Virus record (IMG/VR): IMGVR_UViG_3300043399_000168
Location: 1 to 34,505 of that record
Source of the DNA: a virus
Direction: 5' to 3' (one strand)
DNA: 34,505 bases
The position numbers and the translations under genes are program-made. The notes under the pieces were generated by a model that made no database searches, was not told where the DNA came from, and saw only the letters and a list, made by a program, of their open reading frames with translations. Position 1 is the first letter of the stretch, and each line of letters opens with the position of its first letter. Shown here in pieces: positions 28,732 to 34,505 of this stretch.

Positions 28732-29067
28732 TTAGACGGCCTCTGCGCCGCTTGCTGTGATTGTCAGGCCTGCGGACGCTGCCTGCACCTGGATGGTTTC
28801 GCCTGCGTTCATGACCTGGATGCCGTTGTACTGCAGTGCGTTGTTTGCCGGGACAGACACGTCGTACAGGAAAGCGTTACCAGTGCCAGCCGATCCTGCC
28901 GACGGCACCAAGAACACGCGCACGTTGATCGCGCTTCCGGTGGTGTTGGCGATGCTGAACTCCTTGAGCAGCGTGCGGGTGCTGGCCGGGACGGTGTAAA
29001 GCGTGGCCACGCCAGTAGTGATGGCGGCCTGGCCGAGCTTTGTGGGGGTGATGTTCTGAAAGGCCAT
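28732..29067 (-). CDS. Small beta-sandwich virion protein (111 aa), copy 2
   Basis: The sequence MAFQNITPTKLGQAAITTGV, then LYTVPASTRTLLKEFSIANT and ALQYNGIQVMNAGETIQVQA, ending LTITASGAEAV, is typical of small structural proteins found beside tail or fibre genes. It matches its downstream neighbour in size and in the closing LTIxASG motif. The ATG at 29067 overlaps the preceding TAA by one base. Possible minor tail or decoration protein. Confidence 0.8.
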   Translation of the reverse strand: MAFQNITPTKLGQAAITTGVATLYTVPASTRTLLKEFSIANTTGSAINVRVFLVPSAGSAGTGNAFLYDVSVPANNALQYNGIQVMNAGETIQVQAASAGLTITASGAEAV

Positions 29068-30077
29068 TACATGCTCATCCATTCAAGCACCTGCACAGCA
29101 GATGCGGGTTTGTTTTCCCAGCGGGACTGGGTGGCATCGTAAAGCAGAACATCGAAGTCGTTGGGCGTTCCTGTGCCGTTGATGTAGACGTCCTGCAGCC
29201 GGGACAGAGACTCGGCCACGGTCATGCGCACAAAGATCGAGCCAGAGCCACCGCTGCCAGCGTTGACCACCACAGCCACTGGCACGTCAATGTTTGGGGC
29301 CTGCGGTGCGACGTTCGTCCATGTTCCAGGCGTTGCCGGATCGAAATACAGCAGGTCGCCATCTGCCCACACCTCGCCATACGGTGCGCCGGTGGTGTTG
29401 AAGCCGCGCACCAGTCCGAAGCTGGTCACGTAGCCAAAGGCGTTGTTTGCGATGTCCTGCGTGGCCACGCCCATCATGTAGTCGGCCAGCACGGAGCCAT
29501 CGGCCACGGCTGGGCCGAATGTCAGCTTGCCAGACGACCCGACGGTGCCCGTGAACATCACTGGCGTGCCGTTGGCAATAAGGCTGCCGCTGGTGTTCTT
29601 GGCGTAGTACATCAGCTCCTGGCCAACCTGCAGCACGCTGCCACCATACAGGCCAACATCCAGTGTGCCGTCGTCCTGATTCCATTGCACGCGCCTTGCT
29701 TGCGTGACATGGGGGCCGATCTCTGGCAGGTCGATGTAGTCCGTCACCACCGAGTTGTTGTTCTGGAGCGCGGGCGCAGTGGCCAGCATTTCCAGAGCGT
29801 TGGCGATGCGGCCAAGCGTGTCCAGTGCCTGCACGGCCTTCTGGTCTGCGTTTCCTGCGTTGATGGCCACATCTTTGGCCAGGCTCACAATTTGAGCCAG
29901 TGCCTCATTGGCTGTAGCCTGACTGTTGCCAGCCAGCACCTCAATGCCGGGTGTGTCCGGTGATGGCGAGATCTGATCTGCAAGTGCAAACAGGCGCTCG
30001 AACTGCTTGACCTGCTCGAAGTTCTGGAGGAACGAGGCGAGCTGGTCGCGGGTAAGGTTGAGCTTCTGCGTTGCCAT
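29067..30077 (-). CDS. Phage structural protein, probable tail component (336 aa)
   Basis: An N-terminal helical region (LASFLQNFEQVKQFERLFAL, LAQIVSLAKDVAINAGNADQ) is followed by a beta-rich middle (QEHQ-like LQVGQELMYYAKNTSGSLIA, NGTPVMFTGTVGSSGKLTFG, PYGEVWADGDLLYFDPATPG) and a C-terminal VYINGTGTPNDFDVLLYDAT. This arrangement is seen in fibre- or appendage-like virion proteins of many phages. It is coupled to gp10 (TGATG) upstream and to the 111-aa gene downstream. Exact virion location is unknown. Confidence 0.8.
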   Translation of the reverse strand: MATQKLNLTRDQLASFLQNFEQVKQFERLFALADQISPSPDTPGIEVLAGNSQATANEALAQIVSLAKDVAINAGNADQKAVQALDTLGRIANALEMLATAPALQNNNSVVTDYIDLPEIGPHVTQARRVQWNQDDGTLDVGLYGGSVLQVGQELMYYAKNTSGSLIANGTPVMFTGTVGSSGKLTFGPAVADGSVLADYMMGVATQDIANNAFGYVTSFGLVRGFNTTGAPYGEVWADGDLLYFDPATPGTWTNVAPQAPNIDVPVAVVVNAGSGGSGSIFVRMTVAESLSRLQDVYINGTGTPNDFDVLLYDATQSRWENKPASAVQVLEWMSM

Positions 30078-31477
30078 CAGTAGGCCAATGGCTCGATCTG
30101 AGCCTCAAGACGGATGAATGACAAGTGCGCCTGGCTGTCGCCACGGAATCGCTGGATGCGCCAGTTGCGCATGTGACCCTGTTGGAACCATGCAAGACGT
30201 TTGCGGCTGCCGGTAGTGCCTGCACGGATGCTGCGATCTTGGCTCCATGCCTGGCCGTCCACGCTGTAGCTTGTCGAGATCATGGGGTTGACGCCAAGCG
30301 CCACGCTGCCTGTCAGGCTGACCAGCTCCAGCTCGTTGAAGATCGCGCCGTTGCTCTCGTTGTAGACGATCAGCGTTCCGAACTCCCATCGCACGATCTG
30401 GCCCCAATGGCTGCTGATGTTGTCCACCAGGTAGCCGATGGCGTTGGACTGCGGGTCACCGATCAGCCACTTGTCGTAGGCCCAGACCAGATTCCTTGCG
30501 CGATACTGACTGAAACCAACTTGGCTGGTGGTCAGCGTGAACCACACTGGTGCGCTCAGCTCTGCGGTGGCCGCAGCATCGAAAACCAGCGTGCGGTCTG
30601 GCAGGTGAACGTACAGGTGCTGATGCGCCTTGTCGTTGCGTGCCTCCAGCTTGACGCCTGCCAGCTGTGCTTCGGTGTAGCCGAGCAGAATCTGGTCGAT
30701 TTCCTGGGTGCTTATTTTTTGAGCAGTTGCGTTCGCGCCGAGGTAAATGCCTGGTGCTTCGTTGCGGCCAGAGCCAAGGAATGCGACGCTCTCCACGAAC
30801 ACGCAGCAGCCAAACGTGCCGATGACGCCCTTCTGAATCTGTGCTCCGTCGATGCGCTGGAACGGGAAGAACTCGCCGCCCACGTTGTCGAACACCTCGA
30901 TGGTGTTGCGGTTCAGCGCATAGACCTCATTGCGCAGCTTGAGCAGCGCCACCACGGGGTCGGGGTCAACTTCGGAGCTTCCATACTTCAGCGGGTTGAC
31001 CTGGGTCGGGTCAGACAGCTCGGTCACGATCAGGCTGGTGCCGTCGGTGGTCATGAAGTAGCCGTCCACCCAGACCACATCCAGCACCAGGCCAAGATCG
31101 GGGTCGGTCACTTGCGTGAGTGCGCCGTTCCAGTAGTACAGGCGGCCACCGGACGCGATGGCCAGGCGGTCGAAGCTGTAGTCCATCGTCACCAGGGTGT
31201 TGACGGGGCCGCCAACGTCGCCAAGCACGGTCACAGCGCCATTGCTGGCCACCGTCACGAGCTTGGTGCCCATGACCCGGTAGCAGACGCCGTTCCAGTT
31301 GATGCCGCCACGGTCGATGCCTGGGCCTGTGCCGTTGCCGACGATGCCGTCACCGGGGCGCAGAAAGCCCTTGCTGATGCCAGATTCTTTCGGGACTGGC
31401 ACCAGGTTGACCGGGTACGACGTGCGCAGGTCTGGCCCGTTGTCAGCGTAAATGCCGTTGAGGATTGGAATCTGCAT
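30077..31477 (-). CDS. Tail hub / packaged-DNA stabilisation protein, P22 gp10 family
   Basis: The 466-residue protein closes the portal after packaging and joins tailspikes to the head (P22 gp10, 472 aa). The N-terminus (YADNGPDLRTSYPVNLVPVP, KESGISKGFLRPGDGI) matches the 'DY.PVN....PKE...S.GYLR..PGI' start of gp10. A series of beta-propeller-like blades follows (VCYRVMGTKLVTVA, LTQVTDPDLGLVLDVVWVDG, NEVYALNRNTIEVFDNVGGE, FGCCVFVESVAFLGSGRNE). The C-terminus has GHMRNWRIQRFRGDS. Together with gp4 and the tailspike this fixes a P22-type tail machine. Confidence 0.92.
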   Translation of the reverse strand: MQIPILNGIYADNGPDLRTSYPVNLVPVPKESGISKGFLRPGDGIVGNGTGPGIDRGGINWNGVCYRVMGTKLVTVASNGAVTVLGDVGGPVNTLVTMDYSFDRLAIASGGRLYYWNGALTQVTDPDLGLVLDVVWVDGYFMTTDGTSLIVTELSDPTQVNPLKYGSSEVDPDPVVALLKLRNEVYALNRNTIEVFDNVGGEFFPFQRIDGAQIQKGVIGTFGCCVFVESVAFLGSGRNEAPGIYLGANATAQKISTQEIDQILLGYTEAQLAGVKLEARNDKAHQHLYVHLPDRTLVFDAAATAELSAPVWFTLTTSQVGFSQYRARNLVWAYDKWLIGDPQSNAIGYLVDNISSHWGQIVRWEFGTLIVYNESNGAIFNELELVSLTGSVALGVNPMISTSYSVDGQAWSQDRSIRAGTTGSRKRLAWFQQGHMRNWRIQRFRGDSQAHLSFIRLEAQIEPLAY

Positions 31478-31482
31478 TCAGG

Positions 31483-31770
31483 TCACCACTTCACCTTTGC
31501 CGCCCACCATGCCGCGCTCATCTTGCCCTTGGCGATGTTCTCAGCGTGCCGAGCCTTGAATGATTCTCGCCGGGCTTTGTCCGCCTTGGACTCGCCTTCG
31601 CGCTTCGGAGACCCGGACACGCCCTGCTGGCCAAACCGGATGGTTTTGACCTGGTCGCCATCCTTGGCCACAACGACGTGTGATTTGGTCGGGTGCGACG
31701 GTGTGCGCTTGGGCTTGTTGTAGCCCTCGACACCGACGCGATCCAGACGCGGGTCTTTTTTGGTTGCCAT
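31483..31770 (-). CDS. DUF6321-like small basic podophage protein (95 aa)
   Basis: The protein opens ATKKDPRLDRVGVEGYNKPK and contains HPTKSHVVVAKDGDQVKTIR, FGQQGVSGSPKREGESKADK and FKARHAENIAKGKMSAAWWA with a KVKW end. I recognise this as a widespread short-tailed phage protein (DUF6321 type) usually placed among structural genes. Its strongly basic composition suggests DNA or virion association; function unknown. It is five bases from gp10 and two from the upstream gene. Confidence 0.9.
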   Translation of the reverse strand: MATKKDPRLDRVGVEGYNKPKRTPSHPTKSHVVVAKDGDQVKTIRFGQQGVSGSPKREGESKADKARRESFKARHAENIAKGKMSAAWWAAKVKW

Positions 31771-31772
31771 GG

Positions 31773-32960
31773 TCAGAAGTTGATGTAGAGCTTGTAGGCT
31801 TCCAGCGTGACCACGTTATTGGCCGCTGCTGGTTGCGCCGTGAAAGCAAACGTCTGATCTTGAGTGGCATCCACTGTCAGCACAACGTTTGCGCCTGTGG
31901 ACAAGCCATGGCCGACTTGGTTGGCTGCGTTGCTGATGACCTGAGAGCTGCCACGGTTGCACATGAGCTTTTGAGCGCAGGCACTGGCATTGCTTGCAGC
32001 ACTGACTGCCATGAGCACGCCACCGCCATAGGTCATGCCGATGTTCTTGGCCGTTGCGCTGTTGGTCAGGCTGTAGAGTGCATCGATCTCCATGCCGCCG
32101 CCGACGCCCATAGACCAGCCAGGGACAACGACAGACGCCAAGGTGACGGCGGTGTTGGCCACTGCAGCGACTGCGGTGCCGTACCAAACCAATGCGGTTT
32201 GTGTGCCGGACTGCGTGCCGCTGGTGGTGATGGCTGCGCCACCTGCAGAGGCAGATACGGTGAAGGTGTTGGCCGACAGCACTTCCTTGACGTAGTAGGT
32301 CGTGTTGATCGCCAAGCCAGTCGGCAGTGCGCCTGTGGTGGTGAAGCGGATTGTGTCATTGACAGCCAAGCCGTGATTCGCCCAAGTCACAACGCCAGGT
32401 GCGGCAATGGAAATGGTCACGGTGGCGTCGATGTAAGGCAGATCAATGGTCACCTCGTCGGTGGCTGTGTCTGCATCCAGGACTTCATAGAAGCCGGTGG
32501 AAGCGGTGCCACCAGTCCATGTGACGTACAGGCTCGCGCCTTGAGCCACTGCGTTGGTCAAACCGTGCACGCCTGCGCTCACCAGCTTGACGTTGCCAGA
32601 ATCATCGGCATAGGTCAGGGTAGTGAAAGTTGCAGCAGGTTCGACCAGGCTGACAGGCGTCAGGCTGCCAAGCACCAAGGCCGGGAAGCTGCGCAGCTTG
32701 GGTTGCGCGCCGACGTCATATTCGACAGTGGCGTTGCGGTTTTGAATGCGGATGGTGCGATCAGCGCCGTAAGGGCCGAAGGTCTGTGCGCTGTTGTCCA
32801 ACGTGGCCAGCGTGGTGTAAATCCACGGCTGCACGCCAGGGCTGGCGGTTTGGATTTGAACGACGGTTGGCTCGTCGCCAGTGCTGCCGATACTGATGGA
32901 CTGGCCATTGGGCACCAGGATGTCGAAATCACCGAAGGTTTTGTTTGGTTGAATGAACAT
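31773..32960 (-). CDS. Phage virion structural protein (395 aa)
   Basis: The N-terminal 100 residues include QPNKTFGDFDILVPNGQSIS and a long stretch of short strands. The middle holds VTWANHGLAVNDTIRFTTTG, then INTTYYVKEVLSANTFTVSA, a repeat-like domain found in fibre and tail proteins of many marine and soil phages. The last 100 residues are Ala/Val/Asn-rich (GHGLSTGANVVLTVDATQDQ). It lies among gp4, gp10 and virion genes, so a virion role is very likely but its exact position is not. AGGAG precedes the ATG at 32960. Confidence 0.8.
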   Translation of the reverse strand: MFIQPNKTFGDFDILVPNGQSISIGSTGDEPTVVQIQTASPGVQPWIYTTLATLDNSAQTFGPYGADRTIRIQNRNATVEYDVGAQPKLRSFPALVLGSLTPVSLVEPAATFTTLTYADDSGNVKLVSAGVHGLTNAVAQGASLYVTWTGGTASTGFYEVLDADTATDEVTIDLPYIDATVTISIAAPGVVTWANHGLAVNDTIRFTTTGALPTGLAINTTYYVKEVLSANTFTVSASAGGAAITTSGTQSGTQTALVWYGTAVAAVANTAVTLASVVVPGWSMGVGGGMEIDALYSLTNSATAKNIGMTYGGGVLMAVSAASNASACAQKLMCNRGSSQVISNAANQVGHGLSTGANVVLTVDATQDQTFAFTAQPAAANNVVTLEAYKLYINF

Positions 32961-32977
32961 GATGTGCTCCTATGGGG

Positions 32978-33433
32978 TTAAGCGATGCGATACCAGCTGT
33001 TGAGCGACTGCACAAAGCGCATGCGGAAGAAGTCCTCAGCGGCCAGTGTGCTTGGGTCGCCATACACATTGGCTGCGCCGTTTGGTGCAAGCGTGAAGGC
33101 GGTGATCTGCTGGGTGGTGGTGATCAGCACCTCAGTGCCGTCTGGCGTCTGGGTGTTCAGCGGAAGTGTCACGGTGCCAGATGCCAGCGTGCCAGCAGGC
33201 TGAATTAGCATCCACTGCTGCTGGCTGACAGGGGTCGGCACTGTGATGTTGAAGCCGGTGCCGGGCGTCGAGATGCTGGTGGCCAGCGTCGGGGCCGCAA
33301 AGGTCTGCTGGAAGTAGGTCAGCAGAGCACCGATCGGCAGGCGTCGTGCGTCGCCGTTGTTCGGGGTGTAGACGGGAATCTGGTCGCCAGGAGAGGCCTG
33401 GAGCAAAAGCGGCAGTTGGTTGATTTGTGGCAT
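32978..33433 (-). CDS. Phage virion structural protein (151 aa)
   Basis: The protein opens QINQLPLLLQASPGDQIPVY, then TPNNGDARRLPIGALLTYFQ, with a beta-rich rest (GTVTLPLNTQTPDGTEVLIT, FFRMRFVQSLNSWYRI). The 'QI.QLP.......D..P.....G.TR.....L' start is common in small structural proteins between gp4 and fibre genes of short-tailed phages. GAGGA lies upstream of the ATG at 33433. Exact role unknown. Confidence 0.78.
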   Translation of the reverse strand: MPQINQLPLLLQASPGDQIPVYTPNNGDARRLPIGALLTYFQQTFAAPTLATSISTPGTGFNITVPTPVSQQQWMLIQPAGTLASGTVTLPLNTQTPDGTEVLITTTQQITAFTLAPNGAANVYGDPSTLAAEDFFRMRFVQSLNSWYRIA

Positions 33434-33442
33434 GGTATGTCC

Positions 33443-33925
33443 TCAGTTGTACTCGATGGGGCCGTCCGGGCCTGCGGTGACCGGATCGACCGGAGGACGC
33501 AGGAATGGGTTGTCGTACACGCGCCAGGGCTTGTTGCCAGCGCCAGACGGCATGGTGACGGGCATCTGCTGCGGGATGGGTGCGGTCGCACGCTGCAGCA
33601 GGGTGTTGTAGCTGTCCTTGGCCACGGCCTTGGTCTCAGGCATCACCACCTTGCCGTATCCAGGCGCAATGCGGATGGCCAGATTGGTGATGATGGCCTC
33701 GTTCGCGCTGTCTGGCACTTCGGACGGCTCGTCAAGGTCGCTGTACTGTGGACTGCCTGGCAGTGGGTAGCCCAGACGGATGCCTTTGCCGTTCCAGTCT
33801 GAGATCATGGCATCGAGGCGACGCAGTGCGGACTGGAGCTGCTCTGGTTGCAGGTCGAAGACATAGGACGCAAGGCCGATTTCCTCGAATGCGGCTGCAA
33901 CGAACTGGCGCTTGCTGTAACCCAT
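33443..33925 (-). CDS. Head-tail adaptor, P22 gp4 family
   Basis: The 160-residue protein matches P22 gp4 (166 aa), which binds the portal after packaging and starts the tail. The alignment is clear: VAAAFEEIGLASYVFDLQPE with LQSALRRLDAMISDWNGKGI corresponds to [21 protein letters not shown] and AVDDLEAMMAEWYQDGI; ANEAIITNLAIRIAPGYGKV aligns with VSAVFHNLACRIAPDYA; and the C-terminal MPSGAGNKPWR aligns with MPTGSGNSF. In P22 gp4 also has peptidoglycan-hydrolase activity; that is not evident here. AGGAGG precedes the ATG at 33925. Confidence 0.93.
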   Translation of the reverse strand: MGYSKRQFVAAAFEEIGLASYVFDLQPEQLQSALRRLDAMISDWNGKGIRLGYPLPGSPQYSDLDEPSEVPDSANEAIITNLAIRIAPGYGKVVMPETKAVAKDSYNTLLQRATAPIPQQMPVTMPSGAGNKPWRVYDNPFLRPPVDPVTAGPDGPIEYN

Positions 33926-33926
33926 A

Positions 33927-34220
33927 TCAGGCCTCCTGCTTGTTGAGTGCTTCGGTGATCATGGCCAGCAGCTTCTCGTCGCTGGTTCGCTTGGTGAACG
34001 TCAGGCCCAGCTCTTTGGCCTTCTCGATCAGCTCGATGCGGGTGGGTGCTGCGTTGTCATCGGGCACGGCCGAGACTTCGACTGCAACTTCTTGCAGCAC
34101 CTTGGTGACTTGCTCGGCCATCAGGCGGTGGTTGATGCCGTCGATGGGGCGCGATGGCTTGCGCACCTTCACGGGCTTTTTGTTCTTGCGGTACTTCGGG
34201 GCGAGGATGTTTTCTTCCAT
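33927..34220 (-). CDS. HeH/LEM-domain-like small protein (97 aa)
   Basis: The first 35 residues are basic (KYRKNKKPVKVRKPSRPIDG). The end (TRIELIEKAKELGLTFTKRT, then SDEKLLAMITEALNKQ) resembles the HeH/LEM helix-extension-helix fold often found at the ends of phage virion proteins. The ATG at 34220 (AAGG seven bases upstream) is preferred to the adjacent GTG, and its ATG overlaps the previous stop (TGATG). It is adjacent to gp4. Possible DNA contact or protein-protein adaptor. Confidence 0.75.
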   Translation of the reverse strand: MEENILAPKYRKNKKPVKVRKPSRPIDGINHRLMAEQVTKVLQEVAVEVSAVPDDNAAPTRIELIEKAKELGLTFTKRTSDEKLLAMITEALNKQEA

Positions 34221-34384
34221 CACTTGGCCTTCTTTCTGGTCTTAGCTGCGGCTTTGAAGGCGGCAGCGGTTGGCGCTCCTTTGGTGCCTGGCTTGCGCAT
34301 ACGCTCAGGCGTCTTGCCTGCAGCCTTTTGGCGCTCGATGCGCTCACGCTTGGCGTGAATGTTGGCGTACAGGCCGGACTTCAT
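34220..34384 (-). CDS. Small basic conserved podophage protein (54 aa)
   Basis: The protein reads MKSGLYANIHAKRERIERQK with PERMRKPGTKGAPTAAAF and a Lys-rich end. The 'GLYANIHAKR.RI..G...MRKPG.KGAPT...F..AAKT' pattern is very widespread in short-tailed phage genomes, where it sits near the coat gene, and remains uncharacterised. The ATG at 34384 lies within the terminal repeat. On the circle it overlaps the stop of the 56-aa gene (ATGA), so the two are consecutive genes of one operon. Confidence 0.82.
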   Translation of the reverse strand: MKSGLYANIHAKRERIERQKAAGKTPERMRKPGTKGAPTAAAFKAAAKTRKKAK

Positions 34385-34505
34385 TTCTTGGCCTTTTTGG
34401 GCGCTTTGCTGGGCTTTCCAGCGGCTTTGGCAGCCTTGGTGGCCACGTTCAAAGCGATGGCAACAGCCTGCTTTTGAGGCTTGCCAGACTTCATTTCCTT
34501 CGAGA
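34379..34505. repeat. Direct terminal repeat (right copy), contains truncated copy of the 56-aa gene
   Basis: These 127 bases repeat 1-127 exactly. They include the start of the 54-aa gene and the last 41 codons of the 56-aa gene in the minus direction, whose 5' part is cut off by the window end. Joining the two copies restores both genes without loss, showing that the contig is circular in map. Confidence 0.9.

Noticed and set aside
30125-31723. A 532-codon plus-strand frame opposite gp10
   Set aside because: Shadow of the gp10 gene; no recognisable motif and it crosses a gene junction.
1-34505. CRISPR array, tRNA, diversity-generating retroelement, transposase or toxin-antitoxin operon
   Set aside because: None was seen: no regular spaced repeats, no reverse transcriptase or template/variable repeat pair near the fibres, no cloverleaf-like sequence noticed, and no DDE transposase. 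A YdaS-like domain alone does not make a toxin-antitoxin pair.

Overview
The window is one complete, circularly mapping genome of a P22-like short-tailed phage (class Caudoviricetes), about 34.4 kb and GC-rich. The first 127 bases (1-127) are repeated exactly as the last 127 (34379-34505). This is what an assembler leaves when it closes a circle, and it fits a circularly permuted, headful-packaged genome. The unit length is therefore about 34,378 bp. No integrase, CI-type repressor, tRNA, DNA polymerase, primase, helicase or RNA polymerase was found. Gene content and style suggest a betaproteobacterial (Burkholderiales-like) host, but that is inference.

Layout. The minus strand from 12246 down to 8110 is an early module: a small Cro/YdaS-like regulator, a DUF1376 replication-initiation protein, a lambda P-like candidate helicase loader, small conserved proteins, NinB, a Ref-type nuclease, a DUF6378 protein and RusA. 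Nearly all of these genes are linked by ATGA-type overlaps. From 8.06 to 6.54 kb lies a visibly AT-richer cassette with its own near-consensus promoter: an HNH homing endonuclease and a C5 cytosine methyltransferase. The methyltransferase gene carries a second, same-strand 295-codon reading frame along almost its full length. The cassette abuts a 22-codon remnant resembling the start of a ParB-like DNA methylase gene. Minus-strand genes continue with TerS, TerL, portal, scaffold and coat (6.55 to 0.23 kb). Across the circle junction they continue with two small basic proteins, a HeH/LEM-like protein, gp4, several virion proteins and gp10 (34.4 to 30.1 kb). Next come beta-rich structural proteins, the ejection proteins (gp7-like, gp20-like and a 1013-aa transglycosylase protein), a P22-type tailspike, a second tail fibre and a lysis module (M15 endolysin, 3TM holin) ending at a terminator near 17.9 kb.

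The plus strand from 12370 to 17674 holds the other early operon: Erf annealase, YqaJ/lambda-type exonuclease, SSB, an Arc-like regulator, a PRA-PH/MazG-like protein, a second HNH homing endonuclease (with AP2 domain) and a run of small conserved phage proteins. The two early operons diverge from a 123-bp control region (12247-12369) with repeated TTGCAC half-sites.

How it works together. Erf, exonuclease, SSB, NinB, RusA and Ref form a large recombination kit. Replication probably recruits the host replisome through the DUF1376 and P-like proteins. Concatemers are packaged by the Sf6/P22-like terminase through a P22-type portal. The ejection proteins and tailspike deliver DNA, and the holin and M15 endolysin lyse the cell. 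No stretch over about 130 bp lacks an annotated gene or regulatory element.
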